Assembly (NCBI GenBank): GCA_902766345.1
Contig: CACXDK010000084.1
Coordinates: forward strand, 1-7,356
Direction of reading: 5' to 3'
Length of the DNA: 7,356 nucleotides
Source: an uncultured Spirochaetaceae bacterium
GTDB lineage: Bacteria; Spirochaetota; Spirochaetia; Treponematales; Treponemataceae
Each line of letters starts with the position of its first letter. Within the stretch, counting starts at the first letter, position 1. The notes below the pieces were generated by a model. That model did not search any database, had not been told where the DNA came from, and was given only the letters and a program-made list of their open reading frames with translations. Positions 5,602-7,356 of this stretch are shown here, piece by piece. Made by a program: the position numbers and the translations under genes.

Positions 5602-7356
5602 ATCTTACATTAGTGTTTTAAATCCTGAACAGAGAAAAGCTGTTGTTCATGAAGGTTCTCCCCTGCTTATTCTTGCTGGAGCTGGTTCTGGTAAAACTCG
5701 TGTAATTACAACAAAGATTGCATATCTTATTGCAGAAAAACATGTAGATCCTTTTTCAATTCTTGCAGTTACATTTACAAAAAAAGCTGCAAATGAAATG
5801 AAAGAAAGAGCTGTGTCGTTAGAGCCACGTGCGAGCTATGCTCAGATAAGAACTTTTCATTCCTGGGGGGCTTATTTTCTTAGAACTTATGCATCATCTG
5901 CTGGAGTTGATAAAAATTTTACAGTCTATGATGATGATGACATGGTTACTCTTGTAAGTAAGGCTGTTCCTTCTCTTTCCAAACAGCAGGCATCTATGGC
6001 TGCTCATAAAATTTCACTTGCAAAAGATTATTGTTACACACCAGAAAGTGAGGAGCTGTATAAAATTTCAGAAGATCCTTTGTTTCGGGACATATATGAT
6101 GCATACGAAAAACGTTTGCGGGAAACTGGCAATGTAGATTTTGGCGATTTAATATTGTTGCCTTATCAGGTCTTGAAAAATAATGATACTATCAGACATG
6201 AACTTCATAAGCGTTATCGAGTAATCATGGTAGATGAGTATCAGGATTCTAACGTGGCTCAGTTTAAGTTGCTTCATGCGCTTTCTGGAGTAGATGAAAA
6301 TTCTGGCTCGTATGTTTGTGTTGTTGGTGATGATGATCAGAGCATTTATAAGTTTCGTGGTGCAGATATCCATAATATTCTGAACTTTCAAAATCAGTTT
6401 CCTGATACAACTCTTGTACGGCTTGAGACAAATTATCGTTCTTCTACTGAAATTCTTGCCTGTGCTGATTCTGTTGTAAAAAATAACGAAGGGCGGCTTG
6501 GAAAAACTCTTGTTTCTGCACGTGGCAAAGGAAAAATTCCGACACTTGTATTTTTGCCTACACAGGATGATGAAACTCAGTTTTGTGCTGAAATTATTGA
6601 ACAGGCTCATGAAAAAGGTGTTCCTTATTCTGAATGGGCAATTTTGTACAGGACTAATGCTCAGTCTCTTGGTTTTGAATCAGAATTTCTTCATAGAAAG
6701 CTTCCTTATACAATTGTTGGTTCTTTGAAGTTTTATGAGCGTGAAGAGGTAAAAGATATTATTGCCTGGATTTCTCTTATTGCAAATCCAAAGGATGAAA
6801 TTGCATTCCGTCGTATTGTGAATAAGCCTTCCCGCGGTATTGGTAATACGTCTCAGGAAAAAATAATTGCAGCTAGTTTAGGAAACTCTTTACTTGAAGG
6901 CTGGAAGAAGGTAAAGCTTTCAAAGAAATGTACGGAAAGCCTTTCTAATTTTTGCAATTCAATATATGACTGTAAATCAATGCTTTCTGAGAATTCAGAG
7001 ATAAATGCAAATGAAAACAGTGTGGAGAAAAAGCTTTCTGCCTTTGTAGAAAATGTTGTAAAAAAATCGGGTTTGGAAGAATATTATTCTGCACAGGATG
7101 AAATTGCAGGAACTCAGAAGATTTCGAATCTTCAAGAACTTATAAACAGTGCTGTTTTGTATCCTTGCTCAATGCAGGGGCTTTTGGATTTTATGGATCA
7201 TATTCAGTTGGACAGGACTCTTGAAAATGAAGGGGATGAATCTGCACAAAAAGACTGTGTTACTTTGATTACGCTTCATAATACTAAGGGACTTGAGTTT
7301 CCTCGCGTTATTATTACTGGCATGGAAAGCGGAATTTTCCCTCGTGAAGATAAAAC
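5591..7356 (+). CDS. UvrD/PcrA/Rep-type superfamily 1 DNA helicase, N-terminal 588 residues (3' end outside window)
   Basis: This is an ATP-driven 3'-5' DNA translocase/helicase, acting in nucleotide excision or mismatch repair, replication restart or removal of recombinase. The frame is open from TTG 5591 to the window end. Motifs in order: Q motif LNPEQRKAV (10-18), Walker A GAGSGKT (30-36, Lys35), Ia AVTFTKKAANEM, Walker B DEYQD (215-219), III GDDDQSIYKFRG (246-257), IV ETNYRSS (279-285), the domain-2B entry FYEREEVKDIIAW, and V TLHNTKGLEFPRV (561-573) followed by GMESGIFP. Motif VI (usually a VAxTRA-type sequence) and the C-terminus lie beyond the edge. No stop or frameshift interrupts it. 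The N-terminal start on TTG is decided by GGAGAG at 5581-5586; the gene overlaps rimO by 11 nt. UvrD, PcrA and Rep cannot be separated without the missing end, so no symbol is given. AddA/RecB is unlikely, given motif spacing and the GDDDQSIY form. Confidence 0.93.
   Translation, partial: MDCESYISVLNPEQRKAVVHEGSPLLILAGAGSGKTRVITTKIAYLIAEKHVDPFSILAVTFTKKAANEMKERAVSLEPRASYAQIRTFHSWGAYFLRTYASSAGVDKNFTVYDDDDMVTLVSKAVPSLSKQQASMAAHKISLAKDYCYTPESEELYKISEDPLFRDIYDAYEKRLRETGNVDFGDLILLPYQVLKNNDTIRHELHKRYRVIMVDEYQDSNVAQFKLLHALSGVDENSGSYVCVVGDDDQSIYKFRGADIHNILNFQNQFPDTTLVRLETNYRSSTEILACADSVVKNNEGRLGKTLVSARGKGKIPTLVFLPTQDDETQFCAEIIEQAHEKGVPYSEWAILYRTNAQSLGFESEFLHRKLPYTIVGSLKFYEREEVKDIIAWISLIANPKDEIAFRRIVNKPSRGIGNTSQEKIIAASLGNSLLEGWKKVKLSKKCTESLSNFCNSIYDCKSMLSENSEINANENSVEKKLSAFVENVVKKSGLEEYYSAQDEIAGTQKISNLQELINSAVLYPCSMQGLLDFMDHIQLDRTLENEGDESAQKDCVTLITLHNTKGLEFPRVIITGMESGIFPREDK

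Noticed and set aside
6149..6610. Antisense open frame of 153 codons opposite the helicase
   Set aside because: It covers helicase motifs II to IV on the other strand and its product shows no family features, so it is a shadow frame.
1..7356. Mobile element, CRISPR array, tRNA/rRNA, phage or defence system
   Set aside because: No transposase or integrase motif, no spaced direct repeats, no tRNA-like fold and no terminal inverted repeats were seen. All genes are of ordinary chromosomal type. The helicase is a housekeeping UvrD/PcrA type with no nuclease partner beside it.

Overview
The window is an A+T-rich stretch of bacterial chromosome with every gene on the + strand and almost no space between genes. 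Protein style points to a spirochaete, most likely a free-living or gut/rumen-type Treponema. The grounds are a RodZ-like HTH/membrane protein with an unusual periplasmic part, a RimO of that style, and a helicase motif V reading HNTKGLEF. A purine-biosynthesis gene would argue against the host-restricted T. pallidum, which as far as I recall lacks that pathway. The genus call is inference from protein resemblance; no search was run.

Block 1 (1-2343) is metabolic. It holds the 3' end of an adenylosuccinate lyase gene (purB), then proC (pyrroline-5-carboxylate reductase) one base later, then a Gfo/Idh/MocA-family oxidoreductase whose ATG overlaps the proC stop as TAATG. The packing indicates one transcript. 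The oxidoreductase substrate cannot be read from the sequence.

The only gap is 2344-2396 (53 nt). It contains a good sigma70-type promoter (TTGACG, 17 bp, TATTAT). Its -10 box ends six bases before the next ATG, so the lolA message is predicted to be leaderless or nearly so. That ATG has no Shine-Dalgarno sequence. No terminator hairpin is visible in the gap.

Block 2 (2397 to the window end) is an envelope/translation/DNA-repair cluster. It runs: a LolA-like periplasmic lipoprotein carrier; 6 nt later a RodZ-like membrane protein; rimO (ribosomal protein S12 methylthiotransferase), starting on TTG and overlapping by 8 nt; and a UvrD/PcrA/Rep superfamily 1 helicase, starting on TTG, overlapping by 11 nt and cut by the window end before motif VI. 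Co-transcription and translational coupling are inferred from spacing. A functional link among the four products is not shown.

I found no tRNA, rRNA, mobile element, CRISPR array or phage gene. No novel multi-gene system is evident. The points most worth a second look are the leaderless promoter and the RodZ-like protein, which carries an extra periplasmic segment with a calcium-loop-like motif.
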